64,000 nucleotides of DNA, from the IMG/VR virus record IMGVR_UViG_3300031576_000012, positions 30,997 through 94,996 of that record. One strand, given 5' to 3'. A program made the position numbers and the translations under genes. Position 1 is the first letter of the stretch; every line of letters starts with the position of its first letter. The notes under the pieces are model-generated. The model was not told the DNA's origin. It worked only from the letters and a program-made list of their open reading frames with translations, and searched no databases. Origin of the DNA: a virus. Shown in pieces: positions 20,332 through 28,686 of the stretch.

Positions 20332-20515
20332 GGTTTATACATCAGATGAGGCTAAACTGGAAGCCAAGTTGAATGAAATCCAGGAATCAGGGGAGAATGT
20401 GGTTCAAGTTGTACTTATGGTATGGCAAGATGCAGAATCCGCTTATTTTAAAATTATATCGTTATCAATGGCTCCTTGGAAGCCTAAACAGGAACCAGAA
20501 AGTCAAAAACAATGA
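20321..20515 (+). CDS. Hypothetical protein, 64 aa
   Basis: A strand-helix-strand pattern (SDEAKLEAKLNEIQESG, NVVQVVLMVWQDAESAYFK) with a Pro/Gln-rich end. GGGGGAGG lies upstream of the ATG. It overlaps the lipoprotein gene by four bases. Function unknown. Confidence 0.63.
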   Translation: MPFKVYTSDEAKLEAKLNEIQESGENVVQVVLMVWQDAESAYFKIISLSMAPWKPKQEPESQKQ

Positions 20516-20835
20516 AAAAGCTAATAATATCCACGTTTTGCATGTTGTCTATGTTTGGCTGTGCTGATAAGTTTGATCTGTCAGAATATAGCAATAATCA
20601 GATTACAGAGGCTCGTGAGAAGTGTGCTTTTGGAACAATGAAGGTTTTAAATGAAAAGTCTCCATTAGAGATTGAAAAGATCATTTGTAGCCTAAAGAGC
20701 AGAAAAGATCACTGTAAGATCACTCCAGAGGAAGTTCAGGAGTTTACCTTAAGAGTATTCAATTCTTGTGTAGAAGGGGTGCTTAAGAGTCAAAAACCTG
20801 AGTTTGAACCTAAAAAGGGCCAGTTTCCGGTATAA
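20512..20835 (+). CDS. Putative lipoprotein, 107 aa
   Basis: MKKLIISTFCMLSMFGC is a lipoprotein signal peptide with the lipidated Cys17; Ala at +2 favours the outer membrane in Gram-negative hosts. The mature part is about 90 residues with four more Cys, possibly paired, and is acidic and basic in alternation. Phage lipoproteins made early often block superinfection by related phages, a plausible but unproven role here. It is coupled by ATGA to the preceding gene. Confidence 0.72.
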   Translation: MKKLIISTFCMLSMFGCADKFDLSEYSNNQITEAREKCAFGTMKVLNEKSPLEIEKIICSLKSRKDHCKITPEEVQEFTLRVFNSCVEGVLKSQKPEFEPKKGQFPV

Positions 20836-20861
20836 GTGAAAATAGTTGAGGAATGATTGTT

Positions 20862-20881
20862 CCCTTTTGTTAGAAAAAGGG
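20862..20881 (+). other. Intergenic hairpin after the lipoprotein gene
   Basis: CCCTTTT (20862-20868) pairs with AAAAGGG (20875-20881). A shorter hairpin AGGAA/TTCC (20849-20863) overlaps it, so only one can form at a time. No U-run follows, so a terminator cannot be claimed. Confidence 0.4.
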
Positions 20882-20949
20882 TGAATATTAGGATAACTGT
20901 ATAGAAGTCTGTTTATTGGTCTGGGCTTATGATTAACTCCTTAGAAACT

Positions 20950-20979
20950 TTACGTTTTTGAGGATGTTACGTTTTTGAG
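20950..20979 (+). repeat. 13-base direct repeat before a small gene
   Basis: TTACGTTTTTGAG occurs at 20950-20962 and again at 20967-20979, separated by GATG. The second copy ends seven bases before the ATG at 20987, so its GAG may act as ribosome site. A protein binding site or a duplication are possible. Confidence 0.5.
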
Positions 20980-20986
20980 TTATATC

Positions 20987-21181
20987 ATGAATGAAAGATT
21001 AAACCGCCCAGATTTAATTAAGCTTACTTTATTGTTAGAATATTACGATGAAATCCTTATTAATCACGCCCAGGCCAAAATAGTGATTCTTTCGGAACAT
21101 CGGAACATTCTACAGGAACGAAGCCGTATTTTGTCTCTCTTGCGGGATAAAAGAAAAAAGGCATTATTGTTGAGTAGATAA
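20987..21181 (+). CDS. Hypothetical protein, 64 aa
   Basis: Starts MNERLNRPDLIKLTLLLEYY and is nearly all helical, with a basic Arg/Lys end (RSRILSLLRDKRKKALLL). An earlier in-frame TTG at 20975 is a less likely start. It follows a 150-base gap with a hairpin and a direct repeat. Function unknown. Confidence 0.6.
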   Translation: MNERLNRPDLIKLTLLLEYYDEILINHAQAKIVILSEHRNILQERSRILSLLRDKRKKALLLSR

Positions 21182-21209
21182 TCTTATTCTAGTGAGGTAA
21201 TCAACCGTG

Positions 21210-21713
21210 ATGAGCGAAAAGCCATTCAAACAGAAGTTTAAAGAACTAATGGATGACGCTTCTAAACTCGTTAAGGAAGCTACCCCAAAAGAAATAGAAG
21301 AGATTAAGGTTAATCTATTTAATACAACTATTCTCCCTTCCTCAGACCTGGTTTGCAAAACCGACGAGGAATTTGATTTACGAGTACTTTATCGTATTAC
21401 AGGAGTCATTGGTGAATTGCCTTACATTCTTATACATCATGATGAACTTACAGACGCGCAAATCGAAAAGCATCGACAAAAAGCTCTCTCTGAGCACAAA
21501 AAGTTCATCTTACCCTCTATTGTCGAACCAATCTCAAATCACCCTGATCGCCAATTTACCCCTTATCTCGTATTTCCAACACACGACAAATTACTTTTTC
21601 TATTGCCTCTCGAAGGCTCGGCTTTTTCTGATATCGAATTTGAAGATCCACAATCTGAATCTGATGAGGATTTAGAAGACGATTTCGACTTTCCATCTGA
21701 GGATGAAGAATAG
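21210..21713 (+). CDS. Hypothetical protein with acidic tail, 167 aa
   Basis: The body is mixed alpha/beta (PSSDLVCKTDEEFDLRVLY, FTPYLVFPTHDKLLFLLPL) and the last 30 residues are almost all acidic (SDEDLEDDFDFPSEDEE). Acidic tails of this kind can mimic nucleic acid or bind basic host proteins. A GTG three bases before the ATG is an alternative start. It is directly followed by the structured RNA. Confidence 0.66.
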   Translation: MSEKPFKQKFKELMDDASKLVKEATPKEIEEIKVNLFNTTILPSSDLVCKTDEEFDLRVLYRITGVIGELPYILIHHDELTDAQIEKHRQKALSEHKKFILPSIVEPISNHPDRQFTPYLVFPTHDKLLFLLPLEGSAFSDIEFEDPQSESDEDLEDDFDFPSEDEE

Positions 21714-21720
21714 CTGGTGA

Positions 21721-22008
21721 AGGAAACGAGTATGGTGAAAACTATACTCATGCAATTCCTCCCAACTATCCCTTTAAAAAAGGATAGTACTTCCTCCTCA
21801 TCTGTTGGGCTAGGTGGCTTCGGCTGCCTAGTCCTTCAGAATTTATGTTCTTAAAGGCATAAACACAGTTTATGTTTTAAAAGACATAGATGCTTATACT
21901 GATGTGGCCATAAGCTTTAAACGGCCCGTGAAAGTGACCGCAAGGTCTGTGCAGCTATGCCCTATCCTACGTAGTAGGAATATAAGACTTAAATATGTTA
22001 TAGGGAAG
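21721..22008 (+). ncRNA. Structured RNA leader, candidate cis-regulatory RNA
   Basis: Successive strong hairpins: a 9-bp stem with GAAA loop (21728-21749) inside an AGGAA/TTCCT stem (21721-21760); a 7-bp stem (21765-21788); a 12-bp stem with UUCG loop (21807-21834, including G-U pairs); two similar stems (21842-21863 and 21869-21890) whose facing arms can instead pair as CATAAAC/GTTTATG (21858-21874); a GACC-GCAA-GGTC hairpin (21936-21947); and TCCTAC/GTAGGA (21965-21979) inside CCCTAT/ATAGGG (21960-21965 with 22000-22005, sharing one T with the inner stem). The last stem covers the AGGGAAG ribosome site of the gene at 22015. Stable tetraloops, alternative pairing and a hidden ribosome site suggest a riboswitch-like or packaging-linked RNA. 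I do not recognise a known family. Confidence 0.6.
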
Positions 22009-22014
22009 TATTCT

Positions 22015-22212
22015 ATGGATATTAAAAATACATTAAAAATAGTCGGTATCTATGCAGGGGTCGCTATAGCGTACATTCTTGCTGTAGATTTTTTTGCTGG
22101 TTACTTCCTTGGCAAATTCGATTATTGTATGGTAAAAATGTTTTTTAGTATGATCTTAGGTTGTTTTGCTCTTCATCCTCTTTCCAGATGGATTATTGGA
22201 AAAATTCTATAA
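22015..22212 (+). CDS. Small membrane protein with two helices, 65 aa
   Basis: Residues about 8-31 (IVGIYAGVAIAYILAVDFFA) and 40-60 (MFFSMILGCFALHPLSRWII) are hydrophobic. Size and topology would allow a holin. The start MDIKNTLKIV follows AGGGAAG by seven bases; a longer frame from 21904 runs through the structured RNA and is not favoured. It overlaps the next gene by one base (TAATG). Confidence 0.66.
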   Translation: MDIKNTLKIVGIYAGVAIAYILAVDFFAGYFLGKFDYCMVKMFFSMILGCFALHPLSRWIIGKIL

Positions 22213-22613
22213 TGGCTAAACCAAAAGATAACATAACCAAAAACAGTTCAGTTGCTACAAAGAAACCTGAAATGATTAATGGTGCCCCAGTTCGTAAGAG
22301 TGGGTCTGCTATTGCATCTATGCCAAAAAAGGAATATGTCAATACTATGAAATTTGACTATTCTAGTTTAGAATATAAGCAATATCCTAATAGGGTCAAA
22401 GTAAATATAGAATTGAATGAAGAGAGATTCCCAGCGGAATCTAAAGTTCCTCCTTATGATAAATATGATGAAAAGGGGAACTACATTAAAAATAAGTTTA
22501 TTGCTACTGAAAAGAAAGTGAAGAAGGTAGAAGGAGTAAAATACTCAATAGGTCAACTAGTGAGAGAACATGCCCTTTCTAACCCTCATAAAAACAATGG
22601 AAGAAAAAGATAA
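22212..22613 (+). CDS. Basic hypothetical protein, 133 aa
   Basis: Starts MAKPKDNITKNSSVATKK and is Lys/Asn/Pro-rich and probably partly disordered, with a short folded centre (NRVKVNIELNEERFPAES) and a basic end (NPHKNNGRKR). Located just before the terminase genes, so a virion or packaging role is possible. No family is recognised. Confidence 0.62.
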   Translation: MAKPKDNITKNSSVATKKPEMINGAPVRKSGSAIASMPKKEYVNTMKFDYSSLEYKQYPNRVKVNIELNEERFPAESKVPPYDKYDEKGNYIKNKFIATEKKVKKVEGVKYSIGQLVREHALSNPHKNNGRKR

Positions 22614-23145
22614 AACCTTATCCATCGTAAAAGATGAAGAAAAGGACAATCAGGAATTTACGAAGCTTTCTCTAAAAAAAAGAGTCGAGGCACTAGCACC
22701 TGGAAAATATAATCTTTTTCAAGAACTTTTACAAGAAATTCAAGCTTCAGATATTATTGATAATCTTCAAGGTAAAGATCTTTATCTTGAGAATCAATTA
22801 GCAAGATTAAAAATTCTTATTACAAATAAGTTTTCTTCAGATAAAGAAACAGCTGATTTGTTATTAGAATACACTCCTCCTGAACGAACTATTTATGGTT
22901 GGTTTATTGATGAGTGGAAAGAAGCAGTAATGTTAAAAGTTAAGTCTTCTTTTAGATTTAATGAATCAAGACGTTCTGCAGTATTTGATTCTATTTATAA
23001 AAAAGCAGTGGAAAAGGGAGACATGAAGGCTGCTGAGTTGTTTTGCAAACTCTCAGGAGATTTAGAATCGGGGAAGGGTTCTAAGGAATCTAAAGAAATG
23101 GAAGACTTTAAAGACTTCAATAGGATTCTTCATGGCAAAAAATAA
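22597..23145 (+). CDS. Putative terminase small subunit
   Basis: Lies three bases before the large terminase gene, the usual place for the small subunit that recognises phage DNA. The protein is helical, with a charged N-terminus and a C-terminal region SIYKKAVEKGDMKAAELFC followed by KLSGDLESGKG, which resembles the end of many small terminases (helix with KGDxxAAEL before a short tail). The start at 22597 has no clear ribosome site; ATG 22570 is an alternative. A helix-turn-helix cannot be placed by eye, so the call rests mainly on position. Confidence 0.58.
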   Translation: MEEKDKTLSIVKDEEKDNQEFTKLSLKKRVEALAPGKYNLFQELLQEIQASDIIDNLQGKDLYLENQLARLKILITNKFSSDKETADLLLEYTPPERTIYGWFIDEWKEAVMLKVKSSFRFNESRRSAVFDSIYKKAVEKGDMKAAELFCKLSGDLESGKGSKESKEMEDFKDFNRILHGKK

Positions 23146-23148
23146 TCT

Positions 23149-24624
23149 ATGTCACAATACGGCGAACCGCTTAAAATCCATGAATTGCATGTTGAAGAAC
23201 TAGTAGAGGAATTCTCGAAACGAGGCATTACTACCACTTCTTCAAAGATTGGTAAGCTACATCCAGCACAAATTCAAATCGTTCATGACGTAGGAAGATT
23301 CAAAGTATTAGCCTGTGGAAGACGTTTTGGTAAATCTTTGTTCTGTACGGCTGTAGCAGCTGCAGTTGCTATGCAGCCAGGAAGAAAGATCTGGATTGTT
23401 TCTGATAACTATGGTCTAACAGATAGAGTATTTGCAGAACTTTATCATCTTTTTGTTAATGAATTGAAATTAGCTGACTCTTCTAAAGGTGGAGCATCTT
23501 CTAAATTAAACAGATACATCAGATTACCTAATGGCAGTGTCATTGAAGGTAAATCTTGTGAAAACCGCAAATCTCTCGTAGGTGAATCTATTGATTTACT
23601 TATTTGGGATGAGTGCGCTTTAACTGTTGGAGGGGAAGATATCTGGAATCAGGAGCTTCGTCCTACTTTAATTGATAGAGAAGGTTCAGCTATCTTCATT
23701 TCTACTCCCCGTGGGAGAAACCATTTGTATAAGTTTTATATGAATGGGTTAGAAGGTATAGCTGCCAGAGAGAAACAGGCTCAAGGCTTACCTCTTACTG
23801 AAGATGAAACTATAAAATCAGAATGGTCAGGATTTAAATTTAGTTCTTATTGCAATACCACCAATCAAGGTGGCTATTTGAAGAAATCAGAAATTGATTC
23901 AATGAGACTATCAATGCCTGATGTTAAGTTTAGGCAAGAAGTTATGGCTGATTTTACAGCTGTAGCTGATTCTGTGTTCCCTGAATTTGCACAAGAGACT
24001 CAAGTTGTTGATTGGGACTTCAATCCAGCATGGCCAGTTTATGTGGCAATGGATTTTAACTACCAAACACCTTGTACTTCTTTGTATCTTCAAATTGATC
24101 CTAACAATAATATCTTAGTAATTGATGAATATCATCCTAAAGACGCACATAAAACCGTGCATCAACAGGCTAAACAGCTTTTAGAGATGGATCAAAGGTA
24201 TAATAAGAGAATTGAACTTATTGTAGCAGATATAGCTGGAAAACAGAAAGATCTAAATGGAAGAAGTGCATGGGATGATCTAGCTGATTGGAATATATAC
24301 CCAGTTGGCAGAAAGCAAAAAATAGAAACAGGTTGTGATTTAATTCGTTTATGGTGTTCATACCCTAAAGTAGACCAAAATAATCAACCTGTGTTTGATA
24401 AAGAAGAAAAACATATCGTATATCCTAAACTCTTTGTAAATAATAGATGTAAAAATTTAATATTTGCCTTAGAAGCTGCTCGTGCTCCAGAGGGGCAAGG
24501 TGGGGTTTCTAAAGAAGGATATAGAAAAGATGGTATAACAGACGGTCCATTAGATGCACTTCGGTATATTCTAGTGTACCTCTTACATGATTCCAATTTA
24601 GTTGGAACATTACCAGTAGTTTAA
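23149..24624 (+). CDS. terL: Terminase large subunit
   Basis: The motor that pumps DNA into the prohead and cuts it. ATPase: Walker A CGRRFGKS (residues 56-63), Walker B DLLIWDE (149-155) and coupling motif IFISTP (182-187). Nuclease of RNase H fold: acidic residues Asp302 (AMDFNY), Asp361 (VADIAG) and Asp469 (GPLDALRY). The 491-residue length is normal. It works with the portal and the candidate small subunit upstream. All key residues are present, so the enzyme should be active. Confidence 0.96.
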   Translation: MSQYGEPLKIHELHVEELVEEFSKRGITTTSSKIGKLHPAQIQIVHDVGRFKVLACGRRFGKSLFCTAVAAAVAMQPGRKIWIVSDNYGLTDRVFAELYHLFVNELKLADSSKGGASSKLNRYIRLPNGSVIEGKSCENRKSLVGESIDLLIWDECALTVGGEDIWNQELRPTLIDREGSAIFISTPRGRNHLYKFYMNGLEGIAAREKQAQGLPLTEDETIKSEWSGFKFSSYCNTTNQGGYLKKSEIDSMRLSMPDVKFRQEVMADFTAVADSVFPEFAQETQVVDWDFNPAWPVYVAMDFNYQTPCTSLYLQIDPNNNILVIDEYHPKDAHKTVHQQAKQLLEMDQRYNKRIELIVADIAGKQKDLNGRSAWDDLADWNIYPVGRKQKIETGCDLIRLWCSYPKVDQNNQPVFDKEEKHIVYPKLFVNNRCKNLIFALEAARAPEGQGGVSKEGYRKDGITDGPLDALRYILVYLLHDSNLVGTLPVV

Positions 24625-24648
24625 GAATAGCAAAGTAAGGAAGATAAA

Positions 24649-24969
24649 ATGGCAGATCCACATATTGACAGTCGTAAGCGTGTTCGTGAAAGAATTGAAC
24701 CTACGGTTGTTCACAACACAGCAGAATTAAATGGCACAAACACAGTAGGAACTGTTCGACTTGACATTGTATGTCAGAGAATTACGGTCGAACTAGGTAG
24801 TCTAACTGCGAACGTAGATGGTTCGATTAATGGGAAGAATTTCTTCTCAATCGCAGCCGCTGCTACGGGCCGTGTTAGCTATGGCACAACAGCAGGTAAT
24901 CACTTAGTAAAGTGGGTAAAAATCACTCGAACAGCTGGTACTGATGTAGCCGTAGTCATTGGAGTTTAA
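24649..24969 (+). CDS. Probable small virion protein, 106 aa
   Basis: After a charged N-terminus (DSRKRVRERIEP) the rest is beta-rich with many Thr, Val, Gly and Ala (LGSLTANVDGSINGKNFFSI), typical of small head or tail decoration proteins. It lies between terminase and portal genes. No family is recognised. Confidence 0.62.
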   Translation: MADPHIDSRKRVRERIEPTVVHNTAELNGTNTVGTVRLDIVCQRITVELGSLTANVDGSINGKNFFSIAAAATGRVSYGTTAGNHLVKWVKITRTAGTDVAVVIGV

Positions 24970-24971
24970 AA

Positions 24972-25196
24972 ATGCCTAGTACCCCTAAGTTATTGAGGTA
25001 CTCATCGGGGTTTTTTAAGCTTGTAAAAGAAGAACTACCAGAGGCTATCAAAAACGATAATGAGTTGCATACTAAAGTACTAGTTTTACTTTATAATAAG
25101 TATGCGAACAAATCATGGGGGAACACTCTTCCCACACAACGTTATGAAGAGATGAATAATTACGTTTATACGTTATTAGAAGAATATTTCGAATAA
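24972..25196 (+). CDS. Hypothetical protein, 74 aa
   Basis: Helical, with several Tyr and Leu residues (ELHTKVLVLLYNKYANKSW, NNYVYTLLEEYFE). Two bases separate it from the preceding gene. Function unknown; possibly a head assembly factor by position. Confidence 0.62.
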   Translation: MPSTPKLLRYSSGFFKLVKEELPEAIKNDNELHTKVLVLLYNKYANKSWGNTLPTQRYEEMNNYVYTLLEEYFE

Positions 25197-25212
25197 ACAT
25201 GGAGTAAAAACA

Positions 25213-25515
25213 ATGGCTGAAGAAAGAAAGAAACATCTCTTGAATACACAAGGGAATTTGATGAAGGGTAAAGGGCATCAAAAGGGGAAAGACTATATGG
25301 CAGATGACGCGACTAGGAAGAATCCTACCATGTCAGATGTTGGTATAGGCAGTTCCTTTACGCTTGCTAGGCTTCGTAATGAAGCTCAGAGAGTGAAGGC
25401 TGAAAGACGCATCCCTGGTAATCTCGGATACCAAGTTAATCTTGGACCAAAATCCGAAGTTGCAGGCTCTACCATCACAAAACAAAAACGAATGCTATAT
25501 AATGGTAAGAAATAA
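25213..25515 (+). CDS. Very basic hypothetical protein, 100 aa
   Basis: Lys/Arg/Gly-rich and probably largely disordered (MKGKGHQKGKDYMADDATRK, NEAQRVKAERRIPGN). Such proteins in head operons can bind packaged DNA. GGAGTAA precedes the ATG. No family is recognised. Confidence 0.62.
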   Translation: MAEERKKHLLNTQGNLMKGKGHQKGKDYMADDATRKNPTMSDVGIGSSFTLARLRNEAQRVKAERRIPGNLGYQVNLGPKSEVAGSTITKQKRMLYNGKK

Positions 25516-25570
25516 TTACTATTGCAGCATACATGTATACATATAAAAAACAAAAAAGGAGTAACAAACA

Positions 25571-26101
25571 ATGGGTCTAAATATTAAACCTGTTAGACGT
25601 TTGCATAAACTCCGCTCAGACGTGAGTGACAATGTTCCTGGACATGAAAAGGTAGAGAAGTTAGATAAAACTCTAAATTCTTCACCTGGTTCTTACAAAG
25701 TTGCTCGTGGTATTCGTCGTCGTCATGAAGAGAGCTTCGGTGGCGATGCATTAGAGAGAGACAAGCCCAAGTTGGCTTGGGAAGTTGATGCGACATTAGA
25801 TCGTTTTGACTTTGATGCTGGTGCTCCTACCGATTTTGGTATTAGGATCACTCTTCCCTCTAGCGCACAACTCAGTGACCGTGGCTTAAAAGCAGGCGAT
25901 GAACTACGAATTCTTGATAAAGGTTCGACATTAAAAGGTAAACGCTTTAAAGTAGTTTCTGAAGCAAATACAACTAACGTAGCTCTTGGTAAAGCAAGAC
26001 TAGTTAGTGCTACAGTACTACGTTTAAAAGACGTTAACCCGTTCACAACCGAAAACACAATTCGAATTCGTATTGAGCTTGAAGCAGGCAATCGTCGATA
26101 A
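25571..26101 (+). CDS. Hypothetical head-operon protein, 176 aa
   Basis: A basic N-terminal 50 residues (KPVRRLHKLRSDVSDNV, VARGIRRRHEE) precede a beta-rich domain (FGIRITLPSSAQLSDRGL, TIRIRIELEAGNRR). AAAGGAG lies upstream. The domain could decorate the capsid, but there is no direct evidence. Confidence 0.63.
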   Translation: MGLNIKPVRRLHKLRSDVSDNVPGHEKVEKLDKTLNSSPGSYKVARGIRRRHEESFGGDALERDKPKLAWEVDATLDRFDFDAGAPTDFGIRITLPSSAQLSDRGLKAGDELRILDKGSTLKGKRFKVVSEANTTNVALGKARLVSATVLRLKDVNPFTTENTIRIRIELEAGNRR

Positions 26102-26140
26102 GACATAACTATATAATTATATAATTAGGAGAAATTAACA

Positions 26141-26305
26141 ATGGCTGAAATGAAATCAAATGCGAAGATGGTACCAGCAAGTGCCCCCTCGCTAAAGTCT
26201 CGTGGAATGCGAATGAAAAATAATCCTCCAGTCGGTTCAAAGAAACCGTTGGATCATAACGTTTCAAAGAAGCATGAAGAGGCTTTCCAAGGAAAAGATA
26301 AGTAA
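26141..26305 (+). CDS. Basic small protein, 54 aa
   Basis: MAEMKSNAKMVPASAPSLKS continues with Arg, Lys, Met and Pro residues and ends EAFQGKDK. TAGGAG is seven bases or more upstream of the ATG. It resembles the other basic proteins of the cluster in composition and is probably disordered. Confidence 0.6.
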   Translation: MAEMKSNAKMVPASAPSLKSRGMRMKNNPPVGSKKPLDHNVSKKHEEAFQGKDK

Positions 26306-26322
26306 TCTTACTTAATAACTAG

Positions 26323-26352
26323 TAGGGGGCGGTGAGAAATCATCTCCCCCTA
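26323..26352 (+). terminator. Hairpin before the portal gene
   Basis: TAGGGGG (26323-26329) pairs with CCCCCTA (26346-26352). Only TTAATG follows instead of a U-run, so it may be a weak terminator or an RNA-processing element lowering expression of downstream genes. Confidence 0.4.
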
Positions 26353-26375
26353 TTAATGAGTAAAGAGGAGTATTC

Positions 26376-28304
26376 GTGAGTTTTAATTTAGGTGTTCAAA
26401 ATTATCCAGGTGGATATTTAGGTGGATTCGGCTTTGGGACAGTCGGAATTTATCTATACGAAGATGTCTACTATCGTCAATGGATTACTGAAATTGCCTT
26501 AGCCTTCTATGAAGGTAGGCAGGACGAGTTTGTTTGGTTGGATCTTCTAAAGCAATTTAGGAATCCTGAAAAACAACAGATCCTTCCATTAAACTTTACA
26601 AAAGAGATTATAGACGAAATCTCAATTCTTTATCGAGAAGAACCTATCTATAAGATAGTTGACTCTGAAACAGGAGAACTCTTAGATAAAGATCAGAAAC
26701 TTTGGGAGAAAGTTCAAAAAGATTCCCGTTATCTTCAAATAATGGATAAAGTTGATAGATGGTGTCATTTACTTGGCACTGTTCTAATCAAGGTATCTTT
26801 TATTGATGGTAAAGGAGAAATGGTAAAAGCCACCGAAGGAGGTAAAGTTCAACTTGACGTTCTTCATGGTGGTGTTTACGATATTAAATATATTGATAGT
26901 CCCTTTCATATATCGGAACTATTAATCGGTTTTGGTCAAGGTTTTGTTGGCTTTAATAGAGGATCTGGTCCTTTAGGTCAAAGACGTGGGGGCTATGTAG
27001 CTGGTATTGGGTCTAATGCAACTGGTGGAAACCAAGCTAACCCTGCTAGTGTTCATGGTCAAATCTCTGAGATTTATTGGTCCCCAGAATCTCATAAAGT
27101 AACTCAGAAAGAAGGAGATACAGAGAAGGTCGTTCATGAGGGTGAAAATCCTTATGGTCGTATTCCTGCGGTTCCTTTCTTTAATTCTGAGCCAGCACAC
27201 TATTATTTTTTACCTATTAATGAGCCTTTGATTTATGCAAATCATGCTCTTAATATGCGTATTACAGACTTAAACCATATTGCTAAGTTCCAATCTTTCG
27301 GAGTTCCAGTTCTATCTGGAGTTGAAAGAGGAACTTCTATTAGACGTGGTAGACCAGTTGATGACTTCAATTTCTTTAGAGCTGGATCTGCAAGTCGTTC
27401 TAATGTTGGTGGAGCTGCCAGATTCGGACAAGGCACTCAACACAGAACATTTGATAACAGTTATGCCTTCTTTGCAGACGGTAATGCTGATGCAAATGCT
27501 GTAGGAATGAGTATTGGTCCTGATACTGCAATCGCGGTAGGAGAAAAAGGAGACTTTAAGTTTGCCTCTCCAAATGCAGATATTCTAGGACTAGCTTCTA
27601 CTATCCAACAAATTCAGGATTGGGTTCGTGTCAATCATGGATTAACCGCCAAAGGTACTAAAGCCGAAGGTGGAGGTGGAGTAGAGTCCGGTTTTAGTAA
27701 GATGTTGTCCAAGATTGGTGTTCTAGAAGAAAATATTAGACGCCAAAAGTTGTTCAGGGAAAGAGAACAACAGTTATTTGATGTAATCAAAGAACTTTGG
27801 AATGTCCATTATGCGAATGATGGAACACAACAGTTTAGTGAGAATTCCACTCTTGAGATCACCTATGTAGAACCTCAATTTCCAGTTGATCCATTAACTA
27901 AGGTAAACTTAATTGAAGGACAAAGGAAGATTATTGAGACTGGTGATAAGAGAGCAATTAAGGAACTCTTTAAACACCTTTCCGAACCTCAGATTGATAA
28001 GATGATTAAAGATTATCATGATGATAGGATGGCCCAAGCTGATCGAGAATTAGAGCTTCTTGAAAAGCAAGCAACAAAAATGGGAGAACTAGGGCTTGAT
28101 TTTAATTCATCTGGCCAAGATGGTCAGAATAAGTTCTCATCCATGACAAAAGCAAAAGGTGCTGATAAAGCTGTGTCCGGTCAGGATAACAAACTAAAGC
28201 ACTCTGAAGACAGTTCGAAGCAAAAAGGCAAGAACTTAGATTTTCGGAAACAGCCTAAAGAGGTAAAGGCTGCTAAACCACAAGGTAAGGAAAAGGAAGA
28301 ATAA
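26376..28304 (+). CDS. Portal protein
   Basis: Forms the ring at one capsid vertex through which DNA passes. The call rests on size (642 residues), on position between the terminase and the scaffold and capsid genes, and on a typical portal layout: N-terminal segment with FTKEIIDEISILYREEPIY, a central beta-rich part, a long stretch of Gly/Asn loops, helix NHALNMRITDLNHIAKF around residue 290, and a charged C-terminal tail (LLEKQATKMGELG, then Lys/Gln-rich). It starts at GTG with AAAGAGGAG upstream. Confidence 0.85.
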   Translation: MSFNLGVQNYPGGYLGGFGFGTVGIYLYEDVYYRQWITEIALAFYEGRQDEFVWLDLLKQFRNPEKQQILPLNFTKEIIDEISILYREEPIYKIVDSETGELLDKDQKLWEKVQKDSRYLQIMDKVDRWCHLLGTVLIKVSFIDGKGEMVKATEGGKVQLDVLHGGVYDIKYIDSPFHISELLIGFGQGFVGFNRGSGPLGQRRGGYVAGIGSNATGGNQANPASVHGQISEIYWSPESHKVTQKEGDTEKVVHEGENPYGRIPAVPFFNSEPAHYYFLPINEPLIYANHALNMRITDLNHIAKFQSFGVPVLSGVERGTSIRRGRPVDDFNFFRAGSASRSNVGGAARFGQGTQHRTFDNSYAFFADGNADANAVGMSIGPDTAIAVGEKGDFKFASPNADILGLASTIQQIQDWVRVNHGLTAKGTKAEGGGGVESGFSKMLSKIGVLEENIRRQKLFREREQQLFDVIKELWNVHYANDGTQQFSENSTLEITYVEPQFPVDPLTKVNLIEGQRKIIETGDKRAIKELFKHLSEPQIDKMIKDYHDDRMAQADRELELLEKQATKMGELGLDFNSSGQDGQNKFSSMTKAKGADKAVSGQDNKLKHSEDSSKQKGKNLDFRKQPKEVKAAKPQGKEKEE

Positions 28305-28322
28305 AAAAGAGAGGGAATTGCA

Positions 28323-28631
28323 ATGGAAAATAAGTATAGCTTAGTGTTGGATACACTACCTATGTCTTTTAGCTTAGATCAAGGTTCTAGGGAGGCAATG
28401 ATCAAAGCTCATAAGAAGTGGTCCATCAAAATTAAAAGAAGTCTGTGGATTGATATCCCAGCAAAAACACCTGTAACCATGAATACAAAGGTTTTTATTG
28501 CTCTTAGAGTAGTAGAGATCACTCCTGAACAGGAGAAAGCGTCTCAGGTGGAACAAGACCCAAGATATAAAACGTTTTTTCAGAACGCCAAGAATATCGG
28601 TCCTGATATAACAGATCAAGGGTATAAATAA
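28323..28631 (+). CDS. Hypothetical protein, 102 aa
   Basis: Alpha/beta pattern with a basic centre (KAHKKWSIKIKRSLWIDIP) and an acidic helix (EITPEQEKASQVEQD). Located between portal and scaffold, so a head assembly role is possible. GAGAGGGA precedes the ATG. Confidence 0.62.
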   Translation: MENKYSLVLDTLPMSFSLDQGSREAMIKAHKKWSIKIKRSLWIDIPAKTPVTMNTKVFIALRVVEITPEQEKASQVEQDPRYKTFFQNAKNIGPDITDQGYK

Positions 28632-28633
28632 AC

Positions 28634-28686
28634 GTACATTTGAATTGAATTCAAAGTACAAACATCTAATATGGGGTTGAACCCCA
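28634..28686 (+). other. Palindrome and hairpin before the scaffold gene
   Basis: TTTGAATT-G-AATTCAAA flanked by GTAC (28634-28659) is a near-perfect palindrome. A second hairpin, TGGGG-TTGAA-CCCCA (28672-28686), ends on the first base of the AGGAG ribosome site of the scaffold gene, so it could affect translation or mRNA stability. Confidence 0.45.

Noticed and set aside
21721-22008. Group I intron, tRNA or tmRNA as explanation for the structured region
   Set aside because: No recognisable P7/P3 core, acceptor stem or TPsiC-like loop is visible, and the flanking genes are not split parts of one gene.
21721-22008. Direct homologue of the phi29 packaging RNA
   Set aside because: Position near terminase is suggestive, but the tail type and hairpin order differ and no sequence match can be claimed by eye; kept only as a hypothesis.
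21904-22014. N-terminal extension of the membrane protein at 22015
   Set aside because: It would translate through the GCAA and CCCTAT/ATAGGG stems; the ATG at 22015 has a good ribosome site and a natural membrane-protein start.
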